64,000 nucleotides of DNA from Pseudobdellovibrionaceae bacterium. Lineage in GTDB: Bacteria > Bdellovibrionota > Bdellovibrionia > Bdellovibrionales > Bdellovibrionaceae. This document shows positions 46,989 through 56,281 of the stretch, piece by piece (the first letter of the stretch is position 1; each line of letters opens with the position of its first letter). The stretch covers positions 124,001 through 188,000 of the forward strand of contig JAEUWH010000113.1 of the NCBI GenBank assembly GCA_016785955.1, read 5' to 3'. The position numbers were made by a program, and so were the translations under genes. Below the pieces are notes generated by a model that worked only from the letters and a program-made list of their open reading frames with translations, made no database searches and was not told the origin of the DNA.

Positions 46989-49304
46989 ATGATGACACGA
47001 GAACTGGAGCGCCGCCTCGCCGAAGCCACAGAGATGGCAAAAAAACAACGTCACGAATTTGTGACGCTGGAACATATCCTGTATTGTTTAGCGCAGTCTC
47101 CCCGCTCGGCAGAAATTTTGGAAACGTGCGGAGTCAAAATTCCGGAGTTAAAGAAAGATCTCCTAAGTTATCTAGAGACAAACACCCCCGAGATAACCGA
47201 AGATCAACTGGACAGCTATGGCGGCTACGAATCTTGGACTCCAGAATTCACGCTGGCGTGCCATCGTTTGATTCAACGCTCGGCCTTGCAAATGAAAAGT
47301 GCGGGGAAAAATCAAATCTCGGAAGGCAATTTGCTGGTTTCATTTTTCTATGAACAAGATTCTCACGCCGTTTTTTCACTGTCCAGACAAGGCATCAGTC
47401 AATTTGACATCATCAATTATATTTCGCACGGAATTCAAAAAGATCCCGAAATCCCTCAGGCCGAGGATGCCGTTAAAAAAGAATTTGATGGTCAACCCGC
47501 CGACGAAAGCAAAGTCAACGTGCTGGAGCAGTTCTGCACGAATTTGAATGAAAAAGCACGACGAGGCAAAGTCGATCCTCTGATCGGGCGCCACGACTTG
47601 ATTTTAAGAATGACCCAAATTTTAGCTCGTCGAACCAAGAACAACCCGTTACTGATTGGCGAGCCGGGCGTAGGCAAAACGGCCGTTGTTGAGGGCCTAG
47701 CGAAAAAAATCAATGATGGCGAAGTCCCAGATTCTTTAAAACAAAAAATCATTTATTCGCTGGATATGGGCTCTCTGCTGGCCGGAACAAAATTTCGTGG
47801 TGATTTTGAAAACCGTATCAAAGCGGTTGTGAAAGAGATCAAAAAGAATCCTAATTTTGTACTTTTTATCGACGAAATTCACACCCTTGTCGGCGCCGGC
47901 GCCACCAGCGGCGGCAGCCTAGACGCCTCTAATTTGCTGAAGCCGGCCTTAGCCTCGGGAGAAGTTTCGTGTGTCGGTTCCACAACCCATTCTGAATATC
48001 GTCAATATTTCGAAAAAGATCGCGCGCTTAATCGACGTTTCCAACGCTTGGATGTTCCCGAACCTTCCCTTGCCGATTGTTTTGAAATTCTAAAAGGATT
48101 GGCTCCTCAATACGAACAGTTCCACAATGTCAAATACACCCCTGAATCATTGAAAGCAGCGATTGATTTATCTCAAAAACATATCTCGGGAAAATTACTT
48201 CCGGATAAGGCCATTGATGTGATGGATGAATGCGGCAGCAGTTTGAAATTGAAAAATCAAGATGGTCAACCCATCACCGTCACGGTCGATTTCATCGAAG
48301 AGACCATTGCGCAAATGACGGGTTTGCCGTTAACGCAAATTTCATCTAATGAACGCGTGAAATTAAAAGATTTAGATAAAAAACTAAAAGCGCTTATTTA
48401 CGGTCAAGACGATGCCATCGACAAGCTCGCCACCAGTGTAAAACTGGCGCGCAGTGGACTGGGTCGCCCCGACAAACCCATTGGCAGTTATTTATTTGCA
48501 GGTCCTACGGGGGTCGGAAAAACGGAAGTCTGTAAACAACTCGCAAATATTTTAGGTTTACCGTTCCATCGGTTTGACATGAGTGAATACATGGAAAAAC
48601 ACGCCGTCGCCAAGCTGATCGGAGCGCCTCCCGGGTATGTCGGTTACGAATCAGGTGGTCTGTTAACAGAAGCTGTCAGTAAACAGCCGTATTCGATCAT
48701 TTTACTCGATGAAATTGAAAAGGCACATCCCGATATCACGCATTCATTACTACAAGTCATGGATGCCGGGCGATTGACAGACTCCCAAGGACGAGTCGCC
48801 GATTTCAGAAATACGATTGTCGTGTTAACAACGAATGCGGGCGCGTTCGAAGTTTCCAAAGGCAGCATCGGCATTGTGGACGAAGGCAGCGCCCGTCTCA
48901 GCCAAGAGGCCATCAAAAAGGCATTTGCTCCAGAGTTTTTAAATCGCTTGGACGCCGTCGTTCACTTTCGTGATCTCAGCGAAGATATTATCGTCAAAGT
49001 CGCATTTAAGTTTGTCGATGATCTAAAAATGAACCTGGCCGAAAAGAAAATTGAACTGATCGTTTCTACCGAGGCCATGAAGTGGCTGGCAAAAAAAGGA
49101 TACGACCGTGCCTATGGCGCCCGTCCGATGGCCCGTGCTGTGGAAGAACATTTCAAAAAACCATTGGTGGATGAAATCCTCTTCGGTCGACTCACCGACG
49201 GCGGAAAAGTGGTTATCGAATTGGAACAATCCGCACTTAAGTTCCATTTTAGCACCAGCCATCCCCCTCTCATAAGCAGTAAAAATCGACCTGAGACAGT
49301 CTGA
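46989..49304 (+). CDS. clpA: ATP-dependent Clp protease ATP-binding subunit ClpA
   Basis: 771 residues, the expected length. An N-terminal Clp_N repeat domain precedes AAA1 with Walker [12 protein letters not shown] and Walker [17 protein letters not shown]2 has [11 protein letters not shown] and [12 protein letters not shown], followed by the ClpB_D2-small domain ([17 protein letters not shown]). No ClpB-type middle coiled coil is seen, consistent with ClpA. It unfolds substrates for ClpP, which is not in this window. Confidence 0.96.
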   Translation: MMTRELERRLAEATEMAKKQRHEFVTLEHILYCLAQSPRSAEILETCGVKIPELKKDLLSYLETNTPEITEDQLDSYGGYESWTPEFTLACHRLIQRSALQMKSAGKNQISEGNLLVSFFYEQDSHAVFSLSRQGISQFDIINYISHGIQKDPEIPQAEDAVKKEFDGQPADESKVNVLEQFCTNLNEKARRGKVDPLIGRHDLILRMTQILARRTKNNPLLIGEPGVGKTAVVEGLAKKINDGEVPDSLKQKIIYSLDMGSLLAGTKFRGDFENRIKAVVKEIKKNPNFVLFIDEIHTLVGAGATSGGSLDASNLLKPALASGEVSCVGSTTHSEYRQYFEKDRALNRRFQRLDVPEPSLADCFEILKGLAPQYEQFHNVKYTPESLKAAIDLSQKHISGKLLPDKAIDVMDECGSSLKLKNQDGQPITVTVDFIEETIAQMTGLPLTQISSNERVKLKDLDKKLKALIYGQDDAIDKLATSVKLARSGLGRPDKPIGSYLFAGPTGVGKTEVCKQLANILGLPFHRFDMSEYMEKHAVAKLIGAPPGYVGYESGGLLTEAVSKQPYSIILLDEIEKAHPDITHSLLQVMDAGRLTDSQGRVADFRNTIVVLTTNAGAFEVSKGSIGIVDEGSARLSQEAIKKAFAPEFLNRLDAVVHFRDLSEDIIVKVAFKFVDDLKMNLAEKKIELIVSTEAMKWLAKKGYDRAYGARPMARAVEEHFKKPLVDEILFGRLTDGGKVVIELEQSALKFHFSTSHPPLISSKNRPETV

Positions 49305-49386
49305 ACGCTGTCTCATTGACAAAATCGGAAAGCTCCTCAAAATTGAATCTGTAGACTTTTTTGATACAAAGTCATGAGGAGCATTT

Positions 49387-50286
49387 ATGCAAGTTTTCAA
49401 ACGTATCGGTTTGTTTCTTTTAACGAATATCCTGGTGGTAGTGACCATCGGTATTGCCTGGTCATTGATCTCGGCATTTTTCGGCCTTGAAGGCATCAAT
49501 AAATCCATGGGATCACTTCTGGTGTTCTGCTCGTTATTTGGTTTCGGCGGCGCTTTGATTTCGTTGCTTTTATCCAAAGTTATGGCCAAGTGGATGGCTG
49601 GCGTTAAAGTCATTGATCCTAACACAAATGATCCCACGCTAAGACATCTCGTGAATCGCGTCCATGAACTGGCGGCTCGCAGTGGCTTACCTCGTCCACC
49701 CGAAGTGGGGATCTACGAATCCGATGATGTCAATGCCTTCGCCACTGGACCAAGTAAAAGAAACGCCTTAGTCGCAGTTTCCACAGGTTTGTTACGTCGC
49801 ATGAGTGATGATGAAGTCGATGGCGTTTTAGGACACGAAATTGCCCATATTGCCAACGGTGATATGGTGACGTTAACGTTGATCACGGGCGTGGTGAATA
49901 CATTCGCCATGTTTTTCTCGCGCATTCTGGCAAATTTGATCGCTAGCAATGTGGATGAGAAAATTCGTCCGGTGGTTCATTTCGCAGTGGTGATCGTCGG
50001 TGATATTTTATTCACGATGTTAGGCTCAATGGTGGTCAGTTATTTTTCTAGACAACGTGAATTCCGCGCCGACTTGGGCGGCGCTAAATATTCAGGCCGT
50101 CAGAATATGATTGCAGCTCTGCGACGACTTCAAACGGTGTATCAAATTCCGGCCGATACCGAGGAAAAAGACATGTTGGCTACAATGAAAATCTCAAATC
50201 GCAAGGGTGGTGGTTTAATGTCATTATTTAAAACTCACCCCGATTTGGAAGATCGCATTCAAGCCCTTCAAAGAGCGGCTGTTTAA
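49387..50286 (+). CDS. htpX: Protease HtpX
   Basis: 299 residues of the M48B family: two N-terminal transmembrane helices, then the zinc motif GHEIAHIANGD (H150, E151, H154), two further helices, and REFRADLGGAKYSG with the third ligand Glu. HtpX degrades misfolded inner-membrane proteins. The active site faces the cytoplasm. GAGGAG lies 6 bases before the ATG. It follows clpA by 82 bases, suggesting shared quality-control regulation. Confidence 0.96.
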   Translation: MQVFKRIGLFLLTNILVVVTIGIAWSLISAFFGLEGINKSMGSLLVFCSLFGFGGALISLLLSKVMAKWMAGVKVIDPNTNDPTLRHLVNRVHELAARSGLPRPPEVGIYESDDVNAFATGPSKRNALVAVSTGLLRRMSDDEVDGVLGHEIAHIANGDMVTLTLITGVVNTFAMFFSRILANLIASNVDEKIRPVVHFAVVIVGDILFTMLGSMVVSYFSRQREFRADLGGAKYSGRQNMIAALRRLQTVYQIPADTEEKDMLATMKISNRKGGGLMSLFKTHPDLEDRIQALQRAAV

Positions 50287-50365
50287 TTTCTTTGTAACAA
50301 AAAATAACAGCCTCGTTTAGAAAAAATACATTCCCAGATTTCTTCGGCCATATCATAATGGATAC

Positions 50366-52525
50366 ATGAAAAAGGCCACTTGGAAATCTGGGATTTGTTT
50401 TTTTATCATCAATGCATTGCTTTCATGTACGTCTAAAGACAATCCCACCAGACTCAGCGAACCCAGTTTTTTGCCTCCCGACGAGCATGAAATCGCCACG
50501 CTAAAAGGCGTTTCCTCTTGGGAAACGTTAAACACCGAAAAAAATCAAAATAAAAAGTGGTGGCTGCAATTGCATTGGTCCCAAATGTATCTGCAAGATC
50601 AAAATCAAATCGCGACGGCTTGTCGTCTGCTCGAAGAACTCTATTTAGAAAAGAAGTTTCCTTTGCACCCATATGCCGGCCTTTTACTGAAGGCCCGTTG
50701 TCCGGACAAAGCGGCTATTGATATTTCACTTTCGGAAAAACAGAAAGTGATTTACAAAAAATGGACACGAGAAATTGAACTCGCCCAGGCCGTGCAAACT
50801 AATAATCAAGAAAATCGTTTTGTCTTATTGATGGAGCTGAACGCGGATGAAAAAGACCGCTTTTTAAGGAAAGAAACATACCTTAAACTTTTAAATGAAG
50901 CGAAACGACTGAAAAATGATAGTTTAGTTAACCTGGTATCCTCTGAACTGAAAAAAGAGTTTCCGCAATATCTGGAAGACCTACAAAAAAATTACTACGA
51001 AATCAGTTTAGATCTTATCAAAGATCGCTCGTTCCCGGACGCTCTTCGTCGCTTGAACACTCTTGTTCACGATAAAAGCGTCAGGGCCGAGCAAAAATTC
51101 AGATCATTTAAAACGATGTTCCGTATTTATAAAAGCACCCAAAACAAAACAGACCAGTGGTCTTTGATTGAACGGTGGGGAAAATGGATTAAAACTCAGA
51201 AAAAAGTCGCTGAATACGAATCTTGGCTGAATGAATGGGAAATCCTGAAAGCACGTTGGTTGTGGACCGAATCGCAAACCAGTAAAGCCATCGAAATCTT
51301 GGCGTCCTACGAAAATCGAAAAATCCGTAACTCTTTAAAAGAAGAGGCCTCTTACACATTGGGCCGTATATATGACGAAAAAAAAGACTATGAAAAAGCC
51401 AAACGTCTGTATCAAAACAGTCATGACCAGTCCCCTCTTAAAAAAGAAGCCTTAATCAAAGCCAAGAACTCTCTGTATGAGAAAAATCTTTGGAGCTTGG
51501 CATGGCTAGAATATAAAAATAAAAAATATGAAGACTCTCGGAAATGGCTACAAGAAATAGTCGACAAACTAGGGGGCGAATCCGACTCGAAATATCTGTA
51601 CTGGCTGGCCCAATCCTATCGGCAGTTGGGGCAAGACGATCTCTTTAAAACCACACTGATCAATTTACGAAAGAAAGAACCGCTGTCATTTTACACCTTG
51701 CTTTCTTATCGTGACTTGCGCGAGCCCATTCCTCTTTTAAAAAAATCGTCCCTGACCAACAAACGAGAGTTCCTGGTTGAAAACTTGAAAAACAATCTTG
51801 CAGAACTTGAAATCGCGGAAATATTGTGGCTTATCAGTCTAGAACAAAATGAAATTTTACAAAATTGGGCCAAGGTTTTAGAAAAAGAAGCTTTGGATAA
51901 CTACTTGCCGATTCTGCTGCTGTATTCACAGTCGGGGCAATACCAAAACCTGCTGAACTCTATCCAGGCCCTTAGCAGCGAACAAAAAAATACAATCACA
52001 TATCAGTTTCCAGAATTACTTTTTCCGAAACCTTATTTTGATGAGGTTCAGAAAAACAGTCAGCTGCAGTCCGTCCCTATGAGTTTTGTCTATTCGATTA
52101 TGCGCCAAGAATCAGCCTTTAATCCCTATGCCCGAAGTTCTGTGGATGCGTTGGGCTTGTTGCAGCTGATGCCCAATTTAGCAAAAAAACTGGCCGCAGG
52201 GGAATCCATTAACTATCGTAATGAATTCGATTTGTTTGATCCCGCAATTAACATCGCGTTGGGTACAAAAGAGCTAAAGAATTTACTGACTCACTACCAA
52301 AACCGATTCATCCCCGCCATTTCTGGCTATAATGCCTCATCGGCCGCCTATAAAGGTTGGATTCAAGTGCGTGGGCGCGACAACGTCGTCGAATTCATAG
52401 AGGAGATTCCTTACGAGGAAACACGGACCTACATCAAACTGATCCTGCGCAATATGCTTTTCTACGAACGTATTTACTTTCAAAATCAACCCTTTGAATT
52501 CCCTGCCCAATGGTTGGAAAAATAA
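50366..52525 (+). CDS. slt: Soluble lytic murein transglycosylase
   Basis: 719 residues with a signal peptide whose CFFIINALLSC could be a lipobox, so the enzyme may be a lipoprotein. A long alpha-helical superhelix (TPR-like, about 60-550) precedes the SLT catalytic domain, with Glu582 in MRQESAFNPYARSS, then GLLQLMP and a late SGYNASSAAYKGW. It cleaves peptidoglycan to 1,6-anhydro muropeptides. No ribosome-binding site is clear; CATAAT lies 6 bases before the ATG. Confidence 0.93.
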   Translation: MKKATWKSGICFFIINALLSCTSKDNPTRLSEPSFLPPDEHEIATLKGVSSWETLNTEKNQNKKWWLQLHWSQMYLQDQNQIATACRLLEELYLEKKFPLHPYAGLLLKARCPDKAAIDISLSEKQKVIYKKWTREIELAQAVQTNNQENRFVLLMELNADEKDRFLRKETYLKLLNEAKRLKNDSLVNLVSSELKKEFPQYLEDLQKNYYEISLDLIKDRSFPDALRRLNTLVHDKSVRAEQKFRSFKTMFRIYKSTQNKTDQWSLIERWGKWIKTQKKVAEYESWLNEWEILKARWLWTESQTSKAIEILASYENRKIRNSLKEEASYTLGRIYDEKKDYEKAKRLYQNSHDQSPLKKEALIKAKNSLYEKNLWSLAWLEYKNKKYEDSRKWLQEIVDKLGGESDSKYLYWLAQSYRQLGQDDLFKTTLINLRKKEPLSFYTLLSYRDLREPIPLLKKSSLTNKREFLVENLKNNLAELEIAEILWLISLEQNEILQNWAKVLEKEALDNYLPILLLYSQSGQYQNLLNSIQALSSEQKNTITYQFPELLFPKPYFDEVQKNSQLQSVPMSFVYSIMRQESAFNPYARSSVDALGLLQLMPNLAKKLAAGESINYRNEFDLFDPAINIALGTKELKNLLTHYQNRFIPAISGYNASSAAYKGWIQVRGRDNVVEFIEEIPYEETRTYIKLILRNMLFYERIYFQNQPFEFPAQWLEK

Positions 52526-52703
52526 TTGACCTTCTGAAAAAAGAGGCAGCGACGGCTTGGCCACTTTTTTAATTGGCCATAAAAGAAACTGTTTTTTGGG
52601 AAAGGCGAATCGTCTTGCTCATAGCGTAAACATTCTGCAGCGCTGTGTTTTTATTTGAAAAATTTAAGCTCCCCCTACATGGTCAATCGTTAGAGGGGAA
52701 ATT

Positions 52704-53507
52704 ATGGGCTACTTTTTTATACTTTTATGTTTGGTCATTAATGGGTGGGGACAGCAGCTGTACTTACCAAGAACAATAAGTCATCACCTTCATTCCGCAC
52801 AGCGGGGCCCCAACGAATCTGCAAATGCTGCATTTCAACGTTATCTTTCTCGGCTATCCTCGACAGGTGTTCGCCGAATCAACAATGACACACCTGTTGC
52901 GATCGCTAGGCCTTACAGTCAGCTGGCCTACCAAGGCATTCCGGTTTATCAAAGTCCCATTATGACACAAAAAGCATTCATGAGTATACGTGATGTACGA
53001 TATCTTAAAGACTCTAACCACAATATGATAAGACGCTCGAGTTGGTTATTTCCCGACGATGGCTGTTTTGCCCGTGCGGCCTTAATGGTACAAAAATTAA
53101 GTCAATGGAACCTTTTGCCACCAGCAAAAGTTTTTATTTTTGGCAACCTCTCGGTCAAAACGAAAAATTCCCCTTATGGATCTGTCGACTGGTGGTATCA
53201 TGTTGTACCAATAATCATTGTGGGAAACCAACCTATCGTGTTTGATCCAGCCATCGAACCCGGTCAACCCATGTTATTAAAAGATTGGATCCTGGCTATG
53301 ACTCCAGAAATTAACTCGGTAAAATTAGCGATCTGCCATCCCTCTAGTTACACTCCCGACAGCCCCTGCCGTGTAGACTCGAATTCAAGTGAACCCGCGA
53401 TGGATGACCAATTATTTTTCTTAAATATGGAATGGAATCGGCTAGTTGAAATGAACCGCAATCCTGTCCGTGAACTTGGCGATTTTCCGCCATGGTTAGG
53501 TCATTGA
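52704..53507 (+). CDS. Secreted protein-glutaminase-like deamidase
   Basis: 267 residues with a signal peptide (FFILLCLVINGWGQ). The core matches the protein-glutaminase fold: LFPDDGCFARAALM gives the nucleophile Cys (C121), SVDWWYHVVPI the His (H166) and IVFDPAIEPGQP the Asp (D181), with about 50 residues before the Cys free to act as propeptide. Such enzymes deamidate Gln side chains in proteins. An excreted form in this organism could act on prey or host proteins. GAGGGG lies just before the ATG. Confidence 0.82.
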   Translation: MGYFFILLCLVINGWGQQLYLPRTISHHLHSAQRGPNESANAAFQRYLSRLSSTGVRRINNDTPVAIARPYSQLAYQGIPVYQSPIMTQKAFMSIRDVRYLKDSNHNMIRRSSWLFPDDGCFARAALMVQKLSQWNLLPPAKVFIFGNLSVKTKNSPYGSVDWWYHVVPIIIVGNQPIVFDPAIEPGQPMLLKDWILAMTPEINSVKLAICHPSSYTPDSPCRVDSNSSEPAMDDQLFFLNMEWNRLVEMNRNPVRELGDFPPWLGH

Positions 53508-53557
53508 AAAAGCCTGCGTACATTATGTGGTCAATATAAAATTGCTAGCTACAATCG

Positions 53558-53584
53558 AAACCGGAGGCAGAACACCTCCGGTTT
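53558..53584. terminator. Perfect 10-bp inverted repeat between convergent genes
   Basis: AAACCGGAGG (53558-53567) pairs with CCTCCGGTTT (53575-53584) around a 7-base loop. It lies between the convergent glutaminase and subtilase-PilZ genes. The stem is stable, but no long T tract follows on either side, so termination is likely but not certain. Confidence 0.55.
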
Positions 53585-53627
53585 CCTTAACTTATAATCG
53601 TCTTTAACTTGTCTTATTGATTAACGA

Positions 53628-55493
53628 TCAATTATCGCTTTTCACCAACTGATTGGTCCAAGACTCTATGGTTTGCGAAATACCTTGTTTCGCCTCCGAA
53701 AATTTAACACCATACGATTGATTTGCTTCTGACCATACGACACGACCTTCAACTTCGACTTCGGCACCATCTGGTCCCTTGATTTTCATGGTTAGCGAAC
53801 CACCCTTCTCTAGCATTTCATCGACATTAAAGCTAATACCACCCATCGAGATTGTATTCATATGCGCGACTAACTCGCGACCACCAATATTGACCTTGAT
53901 ATCTGATTTCATCACAAACCGATCGTGTTTACGTCGAGACGCCGGCCTGCTTGCACGCATGTAAAAATAATAGGCCAATGGCAAAGACAAAATAAGTGCT
54001 AACGACACCGCATTTGCTGGCGTCATTCCACCGCCGCCTCCCCCACGACCAAATTGATTCATCAATGCCGTACTCACCAATCCACAACCACCGCTGGATT
54101 TGGGTGCCGCCTGTGCTTCAGATGCAGGCTCGCGCGTTTCGGCATATAAAGGTTTGTAATCTGGTTGAGATGCAGCCGTTTGCACATTCGATTTCGCCTG
54201 CGATACTAACGAATACGCATCAACGCGTGAACCCGATTGAATTTTGCCAGATAAAGGCCCAACCTGCACAGACGTTGAGATAATTAATTTTTTTAATTGA
54301 TAACCAGTCAAAGACGGCGCTTCCCTTAATGCTAAGGCCGCAATACCAGAAACAAACGGGGCCGCCATTGATGTGCCAGACATCGAGCCAAACATATTCC
54401 CTGGCAGTGAAGAATAGATATACACCCCAGGACTCGAGATATGAACCATTTGAACACCAAAGTTAGAGAACGAAGCTAAACGGTCAGTATCGCTTGAGGC
54501 GGCAATACTGATATTACTTGGAACAATATAGTTCGCCGGATACATTTCATTAGAATCATTGTTTTTTGCGCTATTACCGGCCGCTGATACAATCAGAACT
54601 TGTTGATTGTAGGCATAGGAAAGTGCTTCAAGCAATGCACTGGAATAACCAGGACCACCCCACGAATTGTTGATAATTTTAGCCCCATTATTAACGGCAT
54701 AGTAAATAGCCTTCACCGCATTTGATGTCGAGCCCGCCCCATGGGCATCTAAAAACTTTAATGGCATAATTTGAATTTTTGATTGATCCAATTGCGGCGA
54801 AAAAATATCTAATCCCGCACCAATCACAATTCCAGCCACATGAGTCCCATGGCCTTCGTCATCAGCAAAATTTGCAGAATTGCTGATAAAGTTCCAACCA
54901 TTGATATCGTCAATATATCCATTCTGATCGTCATCAATACCATTGCCTGGAATTTCTTTTTGATTTATCCACAGAGCGTTTGTTCTTCTGAAAAGGTCAT
55001 GCTGACCATCCATACCTGTATCCAGAATCGCCACAATCGGACGCTTATTCACGGCGTAGGGCGATGAAACCGACCACGCCTGCTCGACACGAACTGCGGC
55101 ATAGTTTTGCGAAAACGACAACGATGATTGCATTTGGACTTCACTCATCGAAAGCCGATCCACAACTTCTCCGGGACGCTCTTCATCTAATTTTTCTAAA
55201 ATATAATTTGGTTCAACAAATAAAACTTCAGGATCATTTTTAATATCGTTGATCGCCGACTCCTGCCCCGGCTTAACCGAAAAATGAAGCATATTCATTT
55301 CGGGAAATGCTGCTTTTAGATTCACCTTACTTTGGATTTTACTAATGACCTGAGACGATCCTATATCGACGCGATACTTAATAAGATATTCTCCAGGAAC
55401 AACCTTAGGCGTTTGCGACCATGCGGACAACGAAAGCAAAAGCCCGCCTAACAAACAAATGAACCAATGTACTGACCTCGCAATTACAATCAC
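53628..55493 (-). CDS. Subtilisin-like (S8) protease fused through a membrane segment to a PilZ domain
   Basis: 621 residues. Signal peptide (1-26), I9-type propeptide (about 33-100), then the S8 domain with D158 (AILDTGMD), H215 (GHGTHVAG), N307 (AAGNS) and S375 (SGTSMAAP). A Gly-rich linker (about 483-489) leads to a transmembrane helix (about 495-512) and a PilZ domain (516-605). PilZ motifs are R521-K-H-D-R525 (RxxxR) and TISMGG, where Thr replaces the usual Asp/Asn. The protease would be periplasmic and the PilZ part cytoplasmic, linking c-di-GMP or PilZ partners to a periplasmic enzyme. Confidence 0.9.
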   Translation of the reverse strand: MIVIARSVHWFICLLGGLLLSLSAWSQTPKVVPGEYLIKYRVDIGSSQVISKIQSKVNLKAAFPEMNMLHFSVKPGQESAINDIKNDPEVLFVEPNYILEKLDEERPGEVVDRLSMSEVQMQSSLSFSQNYAAVRVEQAWSVSSPYAVNKRPIVAILDTGMDGQHDLFRRTNALWINQKEIPGNGIDDDQNGYIDDINGWNFISNSANFADDEGHGTHVAGIVIGAGLDIFSPQLDQSKIQIMPLKFLDAHGAGSTSNAVKAIYYAVNNGAKIINNSWGGPGYSSALLEALSYAYNQQVLIVSAAGNSAKNNDSNEMYPANYIVPSNISIAASSDTDRLASFSNFGVQMVHISSPGVYIYSSLPGNMFGSMSGTSMAAPFVSGIAALALREAPSLTGYQLKKLIISTSVQVGPLSGKIQSGSRVDAYSLVSQAKSNVQTAASQPDYKPLYAETREPASEAQAAPKSSGGCGLVSTALMNQFGRGGGGGGMTPANAVSLALILSLPLAYYFYMRASRPASRRKHDRFVMKSDIKVNIGGRELVAHMNTISMGGISFNVDEMLEKGGSLTMKIKGPDGAEVEVEGRVVWSEANQSYGVKFSEAKQGISQTIESWTNQLVKSDN

Positions 55494-55632
55494 GCAGCCT
55501 CCGATGGATTACCCTAAAGTCATCGGACATAGGTCTAGAACCCTTTAGAACTTTTATGATACACCTGCCTGAGCCAAGGCGACGAGATTTCCACTCAACT
55601 ATAAGAATTTAGTCTCAAAGTGATTCATCTCA

Positions 55633-55646
55633 TCATAAATTTATGA
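55633..55646. promoter_or_regulatory. Perfect 14-bp palindrome between the subtilase-PilZ and DUF502 genes
   Basis: TCATAAATTTATGA is its own reverse complement and lies 15 bases before the chosen DUF502 start. It is a candidate dimeric-repressor site, though AT-rich palindromes can arise by chance. Confidence 0.25.
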
Positions 55647-55660
55647 GACACTCAGTACAT

Positions 55661-56281
55661 ATGTTAAAACGAATTACCGATATTTTCCTGCGTGGCCTGC
55701 TGACCATTTTGCCCATCGTTATTACTTTCTATCTCATTTATACGGGCGTCGTTATTTTCGAAAATATTCTGGGACAATTTTTTCGAGATGTCCTAAAAGA
55801 ATCGTATATTCCAGGCTTGGGACTTCTTACCACCCTCGTTATAATTTTTATCTTTGGTTTAATTTTAACTCATTTCATTTCGAAATCAATTTGGGAACAA
55901 ATTGAAAAACGACTGACTCAAGTTCCCCTGATCAAAGCGGTCTATTCTCCACTAAAAGATCTGATGGGTTTATTCAGTAGTGACGGGCAAAAAGATTTAA
56001 AAAGTGTCGTAATGGTGGAACTCTCTAATGGCACTCATGTCGTAGGTCTTGTGACGCGTGATCATTTCGAAGACGTTCAAGGAACGCAAGAACCCAATAT
56101 CAAAAGCACGTTCGATGGAAAAGTAGCAGTGTATGTTCCCTTAAGCTATGCCTTGGGAGGATATACACTTTTGATTGATAAATCCAAAATTCAAAAACTG
56201 AATATTCCCGTAGAAAAAGCATTAAGCTTGGCCATCACAGGCTGGGTAAAATCTAATGCGCAAGGAGATAAGCATGTCTGA
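55661..56281 (+). CDS. DUF502-family membrane protein
   Basis: 206 residues from ATG 55661, which fits the family's LKRITDIFLRGLLTILPIVIT beginning; an ATG at 55643 would add six residues. It has two transmembrane helices (ILPIVITFYLIY and LGLLTTLVIIFIFGLIL) then an amphipathic cytoplasmic domain with KAVYSPLKDLMGLFSS. The family is broadly conserved and uncharacterised. No ribosome-binding site is evident. It overlaps the next gene by 8 bases. Confidence 0.88.
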   Translation: MLKRITDIFLRGLLTILPIVITFYLIYTGVVIFENILGQFFRDVLKESYIPGLGLLTTLVIIFIFGLILTHFISKSIWEQIEKRLTQVPLIKAVYSPLKDLMGLFSSDGQKDLKSVVMVELSNGTHVVGLVTRDHFEDVQGTQEPNIKSTFDGKVAVYVPLSYALGGYTLLIDKSKIQKLNIPVEKALSLAITGWVKSNAQGDKHV

